From the NCBI RefSeq assembly GCF_003634635.1, contig NZ_RBJB01000003.1, positions 1,091,127 through 1,155,126 on the forward strand: 64,000 bases of DNA, read 5' to 3'. The notes below the pieces were generated by a model. It did not search any database and was not told where the DNA came from. It saw only the letters and a program-made list of their open reading frames with translations. Source of the stretch: Marinobacter nauticus. Its GTDB lineage: Bacteria > Pseudomonadota > Gammaproteobacteria > Pseudomonadales > Oleiphilaceae. Both the position numbers and the translations under genes were made by a program. Positions 25,014-34,196 of this stretch are shown here, in pieces; the stretch's first letter is position 1, and each line of letters opens with the position of its first letter.

Positions 25014-27155
25014 TCACAACTCCGTCTCGTTTTGCAGAAGTTCTCGAGCCAGCAACCGCAGCTGCGCCTCTGCATCGCGCTGACCCCGGCACAGGCCGGC
25101 CTCCTGCAACTGCACCCAGGACCAGCCCTGCAATACCGCACGACACCAGAGCTTTGCCTCCGGATGGCTTTGAATTCGATGAGCCATACCCTTGCAGGCA
25201 GAGAGCTCCTGCAAAACCGGCAAGGTTAGTTCAAAGCCGCGAAAGCCATACGCGAAGTTAGTCAGATCCCGGCGATCATCGTCGTCCAGCCACGCCGATG
25301 ATGGCAGGGCGTCACAGATGGCCAGCAATAGCTCATGGTCCAGTTGGCACCAATGGCGGGGCACCAGATGTTGCCAGTGTCGGGCGAACCGGCTGTTCAG
25401 CTGTTGCTGAAGCTGCCGCCCCGGCTCAGAGGTGCCCATCAGCATTTGCAGGGGAAACTCTCCGGTGGACGCCTCCTGGCTCAGCCCCATACGCACGACG
25501 CGCAGGCCGCATCGGTGCCAGAACGCCAACAAACCCGGTTCGCCGCCAAAGCTGGTACCCAATGCATCCATTCCATCCTGAACACAGGCCTCACGGGCAG
25601 CCGCCACCAACCGTTGGCCGACCCCAAGCCTGCGTGCCGATTCCGCCACCGCTACGCGGACCACTCGAAGGGTTTTCAGGGTAGCAGCGGCGGGGGCGCC
25701 GCCATGATTGGCCAGTGACTGGGCCAGCATATGGCCCCTGAGCCGTCGTTTTCCAGCGACCACCTCTTCAGCCAGATCAGGTGCCAGGCCACCTTCGGTG
25801 GATGCCCAGAGCAAGCCGATGGTCCGCCCCTCTGCGCTGGCCCGCCAGGTCATCGCGGCGGGGTCATCCAGCCATTGCCGAAGATCGGCGGGCGTGGTCC
25901 GGTAATGGGCATTGACCAGCAGACCAAAGGCCTCCGCCAGGGTCTGTTCGCTGGCCGCGGCAGGTTGCCAGCGTTCAATGTGTACGTCGCCGGCGACGAA
26001 CGGTTGCGGCTCCGGCGCGTCTGCCGATAACAGATACAGCTGGAAAACCAGTCGCTCCAGCGGGTCGCCCTGCGCCCAGCGAATGGGCTCGCGAACGCTG
26101 ACGGCGCGCCAGTTCGGAGTTTCCTGCTCCAGAATCTGTCGAAAACGCAAGGCAAAGCCCCGGCCGGTACCTTCATAGCCATGCACCGTACTGGCAAACA
26201 CCACCCTCGGCCAGCCCAGCAACACGGCTTTCAACCACTGGGCCGGCAAACCCGCCGCTTCATCGACCATGACCACTTCCGCCTCCGGCCGCTGTGACAG
26301 CAGTTCCTGTGGCGGCAGAAAGCAAAGTTCGTGACCGGACCGGGTGGTCAGATGGGTCGCCGTATCCAGTGCCAGAGCATCACCCAGTGCCTGCCGGGCG
26401 TGAGCGAACAGGGTAGCCACGTTATCAGCCGAAGGTGCCGTTACCAGCACCCGTTTCCGGCCGGTTTCGAGCAAGCGGGCAGCAGCCATGCCAAGGGCCG
26501 AAGATTTGCCTCGGCCGCGATCGGCAGTAATCACCAGCGGCCGTCGGCGGCGGCCCTGGCCAGCGCGCACAACGTCGGCAACCAGCGTCTGCTGCTCGGC
26601 CGTCTGCCCGGGTTGAAAGCCCGTCCTGACCGGTTCCGGCCGGTTAAGATCAGGCACGCTGGCATCTTCCGCCACAAGCCGAATGACATCGGGATCTTCG
26701 GCCAGTATCGCCGCCAACCGGGCAGCAAAGGGATGAGCACTCGTCCGATCCAGCCCGGTTCGGCTATAGTCCGGGTCATCAAAATCCGACCACTGCGCCA
26801 ACGGCGGCATCAGCCAGAACAGCAACCCACCGGCCCGCAATGTGCCGGACAGTGCCGCAAACGCGTCCGGAGACGTTCCCTCCCAGCCATCCCAGACCAG
26901 AACTGGCAACTCCTGCCCCAGTACGCGCTGGTAATCTTTGACACGTATATGGCCAACCCCGGCCATGATCGCATCCTGTTCACGACCGACCCATAGCCCC
27001 TGCGCAGCCGACAATTCCGGCAAGATCCCGGCTACCCAGGCGATCGCCGCCTGCCGATCACCCTCAACCAATACCAGCCGGCGATGGCCGCGAGCTGCCA
27101 GGATGTGCTGGAACGCGCGCCAGCCTGAGGCGATTGTCTCGGTTTTATCATTCAC
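25014..27155 (-). CDS. tmcA: tRNA(Met) cytidine acetyltransferase TmcA
   Basis: A protein of about 713 residues that acetylates C34 of elongator tRNA-Met. Order: N-terminal DUF1726-like region, an RNA helicase-type ATPase with Walker A ADRGRGKSS and Walker B VVMVDEAAG, a GNAT acetyltransferase region (RVVRVAVAESARRLGVGQ, acetyl-CoA loop) and a C-terminal tRNA-binding region. The open frame continues upstream to 27290, but that would overlap the divergent helicase gene. A GTG at 27155 with AGCAGG upstream gives a length near the family norm (E. coli 671) and is preferred. The start is the only uncertain point. Confidence 0.9.
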   Translation of the reverse strand: MNDKTETIASGWRAFQHILAARGHRRLVLVEGDRQAAIAWVAGILPELSAAQGLWVGREQDAIMAGVGHIRVKDYQRVLGQELPVLVWDGWEGTSPDAFAALSGTLRAGGLLFWLMPPLAQWSDFDDPDYSRTGLDRTSAHPFAARLAAILAEDPDVIRLVAEDASVPDLNRPEPVRTGFQPGQTAEQQTLVADVVRAGQGRRRRPLVITADRGRGKSSALGMAAARLLETGRKRVLVTAPSADNVATLFAHARQALGDALALDTATHLTTRSGHELCFLPPQELLSQRPEAEVVMVDEAAGLPAQWLKAVLLGWPRVVFASTVHGYEGTGRGFALRFRQILEQETPNWRAVSVREPIRWAQGDPLERLVFQLYLLSADAPEPQPFVAGDVHIERWQPAAASEQTLAEAFGLLVNAHYRTTPADLRQWLDDPAAMTWRASAEGRTIGLLWASTEGGLAPDLAEEVVAGKRRLRGHMLAQSLANHGGAPAAATLKTLRVVRVAVAESARRLGVGQRLVAAAREACVQDGMDALGTSFGGEPGLLAFWHRCGLRVVRMGLSQEASTGEFPLQMLMGTSEPGRQLQQQLNSRFARHWQHLVPRHWCQLDHELLLAICDALPSSAWLDDDDRRDLTNFAYGFRGFELTLPVLQELSACKGMAHRIQSHPEAKLWCRAVLQGWSWVQLQEAGLCRGQRDAEAQLRLLARELLQNETEL

Positions 27156-27260
27156 GTCAATTCGGACCTGCTGGCGATAAGAAGGTATTTGCGCCTGAGT
27201 TATGCCGGGATTATGCGGCAGCGCTATCCGCACTACCAGTTGCCCAGTACAATAGCGACC

Positions 27261-29537
27261 ATGCCGAGCGAAACCCAAGCCCCCGACCACCTGTCCTTAC
27301 CGGATTACCTGACCGACGAGCAGCGCGCCATCATCACGGCCGGTTACGAGCATGCGGTGATTACGGCCGTGGCGGGCAGTGGTAAAACCTCCACGCTGGC
27401 CTGGCGCATCCGCTACCTGCTGACCCAGGGCCACGACCCGGACCGGATGCTGGTGCTGATGTTCAACCGCAGCGCCAAGGTAGACTTCGAACGCAAGCTG
27501 CAGTCCGTCTGCGAGCAGAGCGGGCTGGCGCTGCCGGAAATCCGTACCTACCACGCCATGGGCCTGCGGCTGTATCGTCGGTTTGTCCGGGAAGGCTATC
27601 TGCCGGGCTTTTCGGAAAAGATCCTGACCGAACAGGAGATCGGCTTCCAGGCCTGGTTGCTGACCCGGCGGCTGGCACCGGAGGAACTGGCCGATGAAAT
27701 CCGCCGCAACAAGAAGGATTTTGTCGAAACCGCCACCGGCTTTATCGACCGGGTCAAAACCGGGCTGGCACCCGCGGAGGTGGTGTTCGAGGAGCTGGGC
27801 TACTCCGACAAACACCGCTACCTGATCGACCTGTTCCATTCCTTCGAGCAGTGGCGCAAAAGCGAAAGCCGCATCAGCTATGCCGACATGCTGTATGAGC
27901 CGGTGATGGCCATCCACCAGAACCCGCCGTTGCAGCGTCTGGTGGGCAATAAAATGGATCTGATCCTGGTGGACGAATACCAGGACACCAACGAGATCCA
28001 GCACCTGCTTCTGCGTTATGTGGCCGGAGACCGTGCCCGGGTAACCGTAGTCGGCGACCCGGACCAGACCATCTACGAGTTCCGGGGTGCCCGGCCCGAG
28101 TTCATTCTGCGCAAGTTCAGTGATGAGTTTGAAAGCCCGCTGGAGCAGACCCTCAGCTACACCTTCCGTTACGGCCACCGGGTGGCGCTGCTGGCCAATC
28201 ACCTGATCTGCCATAATACCGGCCGCCGGGATGTGATGTGCCATTCCCATCCGGGTACCCCCGCCACCGAAATCCATCTGCATCAGGCCGAAAACGATGG
28301 CAACCAGGTGCTGGCCATCCTGCAGGGACTGGCGCCGGAACAACAAAGCCAGAGCGCCATCCTGTTCCGGGTCTGGAGCCAGAGCGTGCCGATTGAACTG
28401 AAACTGCTGGCATGCCAGATTCCCTACCGGATCGACGCCGGTAAGGGCGCGCTGTTCAGCCGCGAGGTTCAGGCGGTGCAGGCCCTGCTGCTGGTGGTTA
28501 CCCGTCGGCTCGACAAGCTGGCAGAAAATGACCGACTGGACATTGCCCGCCAGATTCTGAGGTTCCCCCACGTAGGCCTGAAAGAACCGGAACTGGAAAA
28601 CCTGGCCCGGTTCCTGGCGGCGTTCGACACCGGCTGGCACGAACGGCTGCTCAGTCTGGATTTCGACGCCCTGGCGCCCATGGCGGCCAGAAAGCTGAAA
28701 AAACTCGGTGAAGTCCTGCAGCAACTCGACCGCTATCAGGGGCCGGTAGCTGGCCTGATCACCGTCTATGCCGAGCACATGGATCTCTATGAGGGTATTC
28801 GCAGTCTCGCACTGACCCATGACAGTGCCGAGGAGCGGATTGATACCATTCAGGGGTTTCGCGACTACCTGAAAAGCCTGGAAGTCAATGCCGACGGGGC
28901 CCTGGACCATCTCAGTCTGCTGAAGCAACAGGCCAGCGAACATCGGGACGACGGTGTCCTGCTCTCCACCATTCACCGAACCAAGGGACTGGAATGGCCC
29001 GTGGTAATCATTCCCGGCCTGCAGGAGAAATATCTGCCCTATAGCCCGCGTCCCCAGGACGATGCCCGGGCCCTGCTGGAAAGCGAGCGCAGGCTGCTCT
29101 ACGTGGGCATGACCCGCACCCGCCACCATCTGCACCTGATCACCCGGCCCACCCCGGCCAGCCCGCACCTGGCGGGCGAACAAGGCCCCAGTCGATTCGT
29201 TTCCGAACTGTGCTTTGGATTGGCTCAGGAACTCGGCTCCGCGCTGGATACCGGTACTGCCCCAAAAGACCAGCCCCTGAAGCTGGACCACCCGTTAACC
29301 CCCGTGAGTCTGCGATACGCTGAACGCGAGGGCGTTCAGCTGGAAAGCGAAGGAACAGTCAGCCCAAACACGGCGGAACCAGTGTGGCATCAGCAGCGTC
29401 TGACCCATGCTATCTTTGGCACAGGTGAGGTTATCTCGGAAGATGAAAGCTCGTTCGAGGTCCGGTTTGGCAATGGCGACAGGCTGAATTTCAGTAAAAA
29501 AAGCGCGCACCTGTATTTCACGCCAGCGGGTGATTGA
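27261..29537 (+). CDS. UvrD/Rep-family ATP-dependent DNA helicase
   Basis: A 758-residue superfamily 1A helicase, distinct from the UvrD at 11283. Motif I is AVAGSGKTSTL, motif II is LVDEYQDTNE, motif III is VGDPDQTIYEFRGA, with STIHRTKGLEWP and LLYVGMTRTR as motifs V and VI. The central insert (about residues 140-215) differs from canonical UvrD. The first ATG at 27189 is rejected in favour of 27261 because similarity begins at DEQRAIITAG. It is divergent from tmcA. Likely role is DNA repair or replication restart; no specific partner is visible. Confidence 0.88.
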   Translation: MPSETQAPDHLSLPDYLTDEQRAIITAGYEHAVITAVAGSGKTSTLAWRIRYLLTQGHDPDRMLVLMFNRSAKVDFERKLQSVCEQSGLALPEIRTYHAMGLRLYRRFVREGYLPGFSEKILTEQEIGFQAWLLTRRLAPEELADEIRRNKKDFVETATGFIDRVKTGLAPAEVVFEELGYSDKHRYLIDLFHSFEQWRKSESRISYADMLYEPVMAIHQNPPLQRLVGNKMDLILVDEYQDTNEIQHLLLRYVAGDRARVTVVGDPDQTIYEFRGARPEFILRKFSDEFESPLEQTLSYTFRYGHRVALLANHLICHNTGRRDVMCHSHPGTPATEIHLHQAENDGNQVLAILQGLAPEQQSQSAILFRVWSQSVPIELKLLACQIPYRIDAGKGALFSREVQAVQALLLVVTRRLDKLAENDRLDIARQILRFPHVGLKEPELENLARFLAAFDTGWHERLLSLDFDALAPMAARKLKKLGEVLQQLDRYQGPVAGLITVYAEHMDLYEGIRSLALTHDSAEERIDTIQGFRDYLKSLEVNADGALDHLSLLKQQASEHRDDGVLLSTIHRTKGLEWPVVIIPGLQEKYLPYSPRPQDDARALLESERRLLYVGMTRTRHHLHLITRPTPASPHLAGEQGPSRFVSELCFGLAQELGSALDTGTAPKDQPLKLDHPLTPVSLRYAEREGVQLESEGTVSPNTAEPVWHQQRLTHAIFGTGEVISEDESSFEVRFGNGDRLNFSKKSAHLYFTPAGD

Positions 29538-29705
29538 TCTGTCGCCTGTGAAGGCTGCGTACAAATGCGAAGACGTCGAGAGATGCCAAATTTTGTGTTT
29601 TATGGCTTACTGGCCTAGATTTTCAGTAACGTAGTGTTTTACCGGAGTTTATCCGTCTTCAACGGAGACAGCTTCAGGACATAATAATCAGACAGGAGGT
29701 TCTGC

Positions 29706-30911
29706 ATGAAACTCATGCGCCCGGTCGCTCTGGCCGCCCTTGCAACATCCCTTACGACGCCAGCCCTGGCGGAACGCCAGGAAACCATCTACATCAACCC
29801 GTTTGCCGGCTTCCAGCTCTTTGACGATAAACGGGACCTGAGTGAAACCGGCACCTTCGGTGTTGGTGTTGAGTACCGTTTCCGCCCTCACTGGTCAGTT
29901 GAGGCCCTGTACTCACGGGCCGACGCCGACCGCAAATATGTGTCTGGCGAATCCGATTTCGACGAAATCCGGGTAGACGGCACCTATTACTTCGCCGGCC
30001 CGGAAGCTGCCTGGAACCCTTACGTTTCTCTTGGTGCAGGCCATGCCGACTTCGGGCTGGGAGATTCCATTTCCTACCGCTCGGCAGGTACCGATCACGA
30101 TGAAACCCGTGTCAATGTGGGTACCGGCTTCCGCTACAACGTCAGTGATGGCATCTCCATTCGTGGCGATCTGCGGGAATTCCATGGCATTGATGAAAGC
30201 ACCTTCGACACCATGGTCTCGCTTGGCTTGAGCTGGGCCTTTACCCGCACGGTTTCTGCCCCGGCCCCGAAAGCCCCGGCCGATGCCGACAACGACGGCG
30301 TGCCCGATAATCGCGACCAGTGCCCGGGCACACCGGCCGGGGCCAGCGTCGACAGCCGCGGCTGCGAGCTGGACAGCGACAATGACGGCGTGGCGGACAG
30401 CCGCGACCAGTGTCCCAACACCCCAGCCGGGGCCGAGGTTAACAGTCGCGGCTGTGAGCTCGACAGCGACAACGATGGTGTGGTGAACAGCCAGGATCAA
30501 TGCCCGGACACCACCGCGGGCGCCACGGTGGATGAAACCGGCTGTGAGGGCATTACTGAAACGGTGGAAACCATTGAACTGCGGGTTCAGTTCCCCACCA
30601 ACAGCTCTGTTATCGACAACGCCTATGACAACGAAATTCGTCGCGTCGCCGATTTCATGGAGGAATACCCGGAAACCACCGTTGAGATCGCTGGCCATAC
30701 CGACAGCGCCGGTGAAGCGGGCTATAACCAGTTCCTGTCCCAGCGCCGGGCGGAAGCGGTTGCCGGTCGACTGACCGGGCCTCTGGGTGTCGATCCGGAC
30801 CGTGTCAGCGCGGTGGGCTATGGTGAAGCCGAGCCTGTTGCCACCAATGATACGCCGGCTGGCCGTGCCCAGAACCGTCGTGTTGAGGCACGCATCCAGG
30901 TTCGCCGTTAA
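29706..30911 (+). CDS. OmpA-family outer-membrane protein (OprF-like)
   Basis: A 401-residue protein with a signal peptide (ends TTPALA), an eight-stranded beta-barrel domain to about residue 180, an Ala/Pro linker, three calcium-type thrombospondin-3 repeats (30282-30551) and a C-terminal OmpA peptidoglycan-binding domain with IAGHTDSAG and the NRRVEARI motif. It links the outer membrane to peptidoglycan and may act as a non-specific porin. A CAGGAGG ribosome site and a downstream terminator indicate a single-gene, highly expressed transcript. OprF is a loose name; the TSP3 repeats resemble marine OmpA variants. Confidence 0.9.
   Translation: MKLMRPVALAALATSLTTPALAERQETIYINPFAGFQLFDDKRDLSETGTFGVGVEYRFRPHWSVEALYSRADADRKYVSGESDFDEIRVDGTYYFAGPEAAWNPYVSLGAGHADFGLGDSISYRSAGTDHDETRVNVGTGFRYNVSDGISIRGDLREFHGIDESTFDTMVSLGLSWAFTRTVSAPAPKAPADADNDGVPDNRDQCPGTPAGASVDSRGCELDSDNDGVADSRDQCPNTPAGAEVNSRGCELDSDNDGVVNSQDQCPDTTAGATVDETGCEGITETVETIELRVQFPTNSSVIDNAYDNEIRRVADFMEEYPETTVEIAGHTDSAGEAGYNQFLSQRRAEAVAGRLTGPLGVDPDRVSAVGYGEAEPVATNDTPAGRAQNRRVEARIQVRR
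30282..30551 (+). repeat. Three tandem 90-bp units encoding thrombospondin type-3 repeats
   Basis: Three consecutive 30-codon units, each of the form D-x-D-N-D-G-V-x-(D/N)-x-x-D-Q-C-P-x-T-x-A-G-A-x-V-(D/N)-x-x-G-C-E-x. The aspartates fit a calcium-binding loop and each unit has a cysteine pair. The first two DNA copies are the most alike, consistent with recent duplication. Confidence 0.85.
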
Positions 30912-30932
30912 GGCAATCCGGGCAACCTCGGT

Positions 30933-30959
30933 AAGGCGCCTTCGGGCGCCTTTCTTTTT
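30933..30959 (+). terminator. Rho-independent terminator after the OmpA-family gene
   Basis: GGCGCC at 30935-30940, TTCG tetraloop, GGCGCC at 30945-30950, then a T-rich tail. The stable TTCG loop and the flanking AA/TT pairs make it a strong signal for the plus strand. Confidence 0.88.
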
Positions 30960-30988
30960 GATTCCGCAGTCAGAAAGCGCTCAGGCTT

Positions 30989-32233
30989 TCAACCGCCCTC
31001 ACGTTCCGCATCCAGTAGCAGGTTTCTTGGCGTCAGCTGACGATCACAGAAGGTGCCCAGTCGAACCCGGTAACCCTGTTCTTCCAGAAACACGGCGTAG
31101 TCCAAGACCAGCCAGAGCTCCAGGGGCCGCCGGAAAAGATGGCGCAGCAGTTCATGCCGGCGCACCTGACGATATCGTGCCTCACCGCGTGCCAGCCATT
31201 CTGCCCAGTCAACATCGGCGGTCAGAGTCAGTTGTTTCTTCGCCGCCGCCCAGCGACAGAAGTCCTCGAAACGGCCATTATTGAGCCGGGCCGGGTGCGA
31301 CGGCACCGGCAGGTAGTGCCCGTTACCGGTCAGCTCCCGTTGCAGCGCATCGAACCCCAGACGCCAGGTACTGATGCGTGTGGTTTGCTCGCGCACCCGC
31401 TCCGGTGCCGTGACCGTCTCCTGAACCGCCAGCCTCAGATCGTTGCGGTCTACCGACAAACACTCGCCATACTCCCGGGTTTGCCGGGCCTGAAGCTGAT
31501 ACCGTTCACCCCCGGTCAGGTGGTAGCAGCAAGGTGAGAGACTGAGCCGGGGCAAACGCGCCTGGGCACCAGATTGCATCAGCCGGCGGTGCAGATCGCC
31601 ACAGGCGTGCAGCGCCACCCCATGGTGGCGCTCAGGCAATTTAAGCCCATCGACCATCACATCCTGATGAGACAAGCGAACCGGGTCGCCGTAGTGTTCG
31701 GCCAGGCGGTTGCCATCGGTCACCAGCTCCGGATTCCACTCAAATCCGGTTACCTGCCCCGCACCCCGCCGGGCCAGGGTCCGGCCCAGGTGCCCCTTGC
31801 CAGAACACCAGTCCAGTACCGGATAGCCCAGGGGTGAAATTGCAGCGGCGAATGCGCCGGCCTGCTGTCGTTTTCGGCCAGGCATATCAACGGCGGCCAC
31901 CTCCGCCAGTTCCGCCTGCCGGCCCTCGGCCTCGGTCGCCAGACGGGGTAAATCAAGCAGATCCCGGTACCGGGCCAGCGCCGGGACATACCCGGCTAAC
32001 AACGAGGACAGTTCCGGGAGCCGCTCCTCCCAGTCCTGACAGTCCCCCTCAGGAAGCGCCTCCAGCCAGTGCGCCAGGTCCGGATGCGCGTCGCGCCAGG
32101 CGGGGGCAGGTTCCATGAACGGGATGGGGCGCCAGAGTGGCTCCAGTTCCCGCAGCCAGTCATTCAAAGACTGCCAGCGCTGGTAAAAACAACCCGAGGC
32201 TTGGTGTAAACTCGCCGCCGGAGGTAATGTCAT
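30989..32233 (-). CDS. Class I SAM-dependent methyltransferase (Methyltransf_32-like)
   Basis: A 414-residue protein. The SAM-binding motif is LDWCSGKGHLG followed by VTGFEWNPELV; HACGDLHRRLM and SPCCYHL are the characteristic motifs of the Methyltransf_32 group (relatives of METTL25 and RRNAD1). The substrate is unknown. The only reasonable start is the ATG at 32233, which shares two bases with the ATG of the opposite-strand lasT gene. There is no evident Shine-Dalgarno, and any promoter must lie inside lasT. The open frame extends upstream, but that part is antisense to lasT. Confidence 0.8.
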   Translation of the reverse strand: MTLPPAASLHQASGCFYQRWQSLNDWLRELEPLWRPIPFMEPAPAWRDAHPDLAHWLEALPEGDCQDWEERLPELSSLLAGYVPALARYRDLLDLPRLATEAEGRQAELAEVAAVDMPGRKRQQAGAFAAAISPLGYPVLDWCSGKGHLGRTLARRGAGQVTGFEWNPELVTDGNRLAEHYGDPVRLSHQDVMVDGLKLPERHHGVALHACGDLHRRLMQSGAQARLPRLSLSPCCYHLTGGERYQLQARQTREYGECLSVDRNDLRLAVQETVTAPERVREQTTRISTWRLGFDALQRELTGNGHYLPVPSHPARLNNGRFEDFCRWAAAKKQLTLTADVDWAEWLARGEARYRQVRRHELLRHLFRRPLELWLVLDYAVFLEEQGYRVRLGTFCDRQLTPRNLLLDAEREGG

Positions 32234-32912
32234 GAAACTGGCCTTTGTACTGGTTGAACCGAAAGTCCCGGAAAATGTCGGCGCCGCTGCGCGGGCCCTG
32301 TGCACCATGGGTTTTTCCGAGCTATGGCTGGTCAATTCCGACCTGCATACGCGGCCCGAAGCCCACTGGCTGGCCCATGGCAGTGGCCACATTCTGGATA
32401 ATGCGCGCATTTTCCCCGATCTGGCCGCGGTTAGAAAATCCGCGGATTTGCTGATGGGCACCTCAGCCAAGCCCCGCCATCATCGGCAGGACTGGCATGA
32501 ACCCGGCGCACTGCGCTCGGTACTGGCCAATAAAGGCGGCTCGGTGGCGACGGCGGCGCTGGTGTTTGGTCGCGAGGACCGGGGCCTGGCCAATGAAGAA
32601 CTGGCCCTGTGCGATTTGCTTACCGGCTTTCCAATGGCGGTCAGCTATCCGTCCCTGAATCTGTCCCAGGCGGTCATGCTGTATGCCTGGGAGCTGTCCG
32701 GACTGGCGCGCCAGAGTGACAGCACGCCCGGGGTCGCCTCGGATGCCAGCCTCGGCGCCTTGCGACAACGCCTGGAAACAGTGTTACCAGCGCTGGAGGC
32801 ACCGGCCGACAGCAAGCTGTCGCAGTGGGTATTCCAGCGCCTGCCCATGCTTTCCGAGCGTGACGTCGGCTTTGCTCACACCCTGTGCGGCAACCTCGAG
32901 CGCAAACTCTGA
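32232..32912 (+). CDS. lasT: LasT-like SpoU-family tRNA/rRNA methyltransferase
   Basis: A 226-residue SPOUT enzyme. It matches E. coli LasT/YjtD along its length: an N-terminal VEPKVPENVGAAARA block, HGSGHILDNA, then knot motifs VFGREDRGLANEEL and SYPSLNLSQAVM. Family members 2'-O-methylate RNA ribose; TrmJ is the closest characterised relative. The ribosome site GGAGG lies 7 bp before the ATG. It is head-to-head with a methyltransferase gene, the two start codons overlapping at the palindrome CATG (32231-32234). The RNA target is not known from sequence. Confidence 0.88.
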   Translation: MKLAFVLVEPKVPENVGAAARALCTMGFSELWLVNSDLHTRPEAHWLAHGSGHILDNARIFPDLAAVRKSADLLMGTSAKPRHHRQDWHEPGALRSVLANKGGSVATAALVFGREDRGLANEELALCDLLTGFPMAVSYPSLNLSQAVMLYAWELSGLARQSDSTPGVASDASLGALRQRLETVLPALEAPADSKLSQWVFQRLPMLSERDVGFAHTLCGNLERKL

Positions 32913-32914
32913 GC

Positions 32915-34186
32915 CTATTCCTGAAACCTCCCGGGCCGGAACGCATCCAGCGACACGGCCGGTTCTTCACCGTCGATGACCTGGGCAATCACCGAGGCGC
33001 TGCCCGCCGACAGGGTCCAGCCGAAGGTGCCATGGCCGGTATTCAGGAACAGGTTCCGGCGTGGCCCGCGGCCAATGATGGCCGGGCCATCCGGAGTCAT
33101 GGGGCGGAAACCGGTCCAGGTTTCGGCAGCCTCAAGATCCGCGCAGCCGGGAAAGCGTGAACGCACGGATTTCTTGATGGTGGCGATGCGCGCCTCAGGA
33201 ATGTCGCGATTGAAGTCCGCCAATTCGACAAAGCCCGTGGCCCGGAGCCGGTTACCCAACCGGGTAGACACCACCTTCAGGTTATCGTCGTGGATCGTGC
33301 TGGCCGGGGCCTTGTCCGGATCACTCAGGGGCACCGTCAGGCTGTAACCCTTGACCGGGTAGATCGGGAGGTCCAGCCCCAGAGGCCGAACCAGCTGCGG
33401 TGACCAGCATCCGGCACAAACCACCACCGCATCCGCTTCCAGGGTGGCTAACTCGCCGCCGCGGGCTCGATACTCGATCCCGTTCACCTTCTCGTCATCA
33501 AACAACAGCCGCTCAACCTCGACACCATAATGGAAGGTTACCCCTTGCTGTTCACACACCTGCGCCAGTGCCCGGGAGAACAGGTGACAGTCGCCAGTGC
33601 CGTCTGTGTCATAGCTGATGGCTCCATAGAGGGGCCCGTCTCCGGTCATACCCGGCTCTGTGGCTCGCACCTGCTCGGGCGTGAGCAGCTGCGAGGCGAT
33701 GCCCAGCTCATTCAGCAGGTCGTGGATCTCACGATAACCGTCCATGGCCTCAGGGCTGCTGGCCAGGTGCAGAAGGCCCTTGTGGTCGCCATCAAAGTTC
33801 AGGTCATGCTCCTGTTCCAGAGCCAGAAATCGCTCCCGACTGTGGACACCCAGGCGCAGCATGGCCCGTTTGTTGAGGCCAAACAGGCCAGGACTCCAGG
33901 CGTAGCGCAGGGTGGCAAACATAAACTTGATGGCATCCACCGAAGGCGGCACTCGCAGCTTGAGTGGGCCGTCGGTTTTCAACAGCCAGGGCAGTGCCTT
34001 GAAGACCATGGAGGGATCAGCCCAGGGGTAAACCACGCCGTAAGACCGCTGGGCGGCGTTGCCTTTGCTGGTCTCGTTACCAGCAAGGTCGTGTCGCTCC
34101 AGCAGGGTTACCTGATGCCCCCGCCGAATCAGTTCCCTGGCGGTGGTGACACCGACCACGCCACCCCCTACCACTGCGATGTGCAT
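32915..34186 (-). CDS. dadA: D-amino acid dehydrogenase DadA-like
   Basis: A 423-residue FAD-dependent oxidoreductase starting MHIAVVGGGVVGVTTARE (dinucleotide-binding GxGxxG) and with DadA blocks YPVKGYSLTVP, RLRATGFVEL and GHGTFGWTLSAGSA. It oxidatively deaminates D-amino acids such as D-alanine at the inner membrane and passes electrons to the respiratory chain. GGAGGCAAT before the ATG fixes the start over a longer frame. The gene follows the PPK2 gene by 10 bp, in an unusual two-gene operon. No alanine racemase (dadX) is adjacent. Confidence 0.9.
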   Translation of the reverse strand: MHIAVVGGGVVGVTTARELIRRGHQVTLLERHDLAGNETSKGNAAQRSYGVVYPWADPSMVFKALPWLLKTDGPLKLRVPPSVDAIKFMFATLRYAWSPGLFGLNKRAMLRLGVHSRERFLALEQEHDLNFDGDHKGLLHLASSPEAMDGYREIHDLLNELGIASQLLTPEQVRATEPGMTGDGPLYGAISYDTDGTGDCHLFSRALAQVCEQQGVTFHYGVEVERLLFDDEKVNGIEYRARGGELATLEADAVVVCAGCWSPQLVRPLGLDLPIYPVKGYSLTVPLSDPDKAPASTIHDDNLKVVSTRLGNRLRATGFVELADFNRDIPEARIATIKKSVRSRFPGCADLEAAETWTGFRPMTPDGPAIIGRGPRRNLFLNTGHGTFGWTLSAGSASVIAQVIDGEEPAVSLDAFRPGRFQE

Positions 34187-34196
34187 ATTGCCTCCA

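Noticed and set aside
27156..27290. Longer tmcA start at 27290
   Set aside because: It would overlap the start of the divergent helicase gene and add residues with no family match; GTG at 27155 gives a normal length.
27297..29291. 664-codon open frame on the minus strand
   Set aside because: It is fully antisense to the UvrD/Rep helicase, whose seven motifs are intact. The antisense translation is Gln/Gly/Val-rich without domains, as expected from GC-rich coding DNA.
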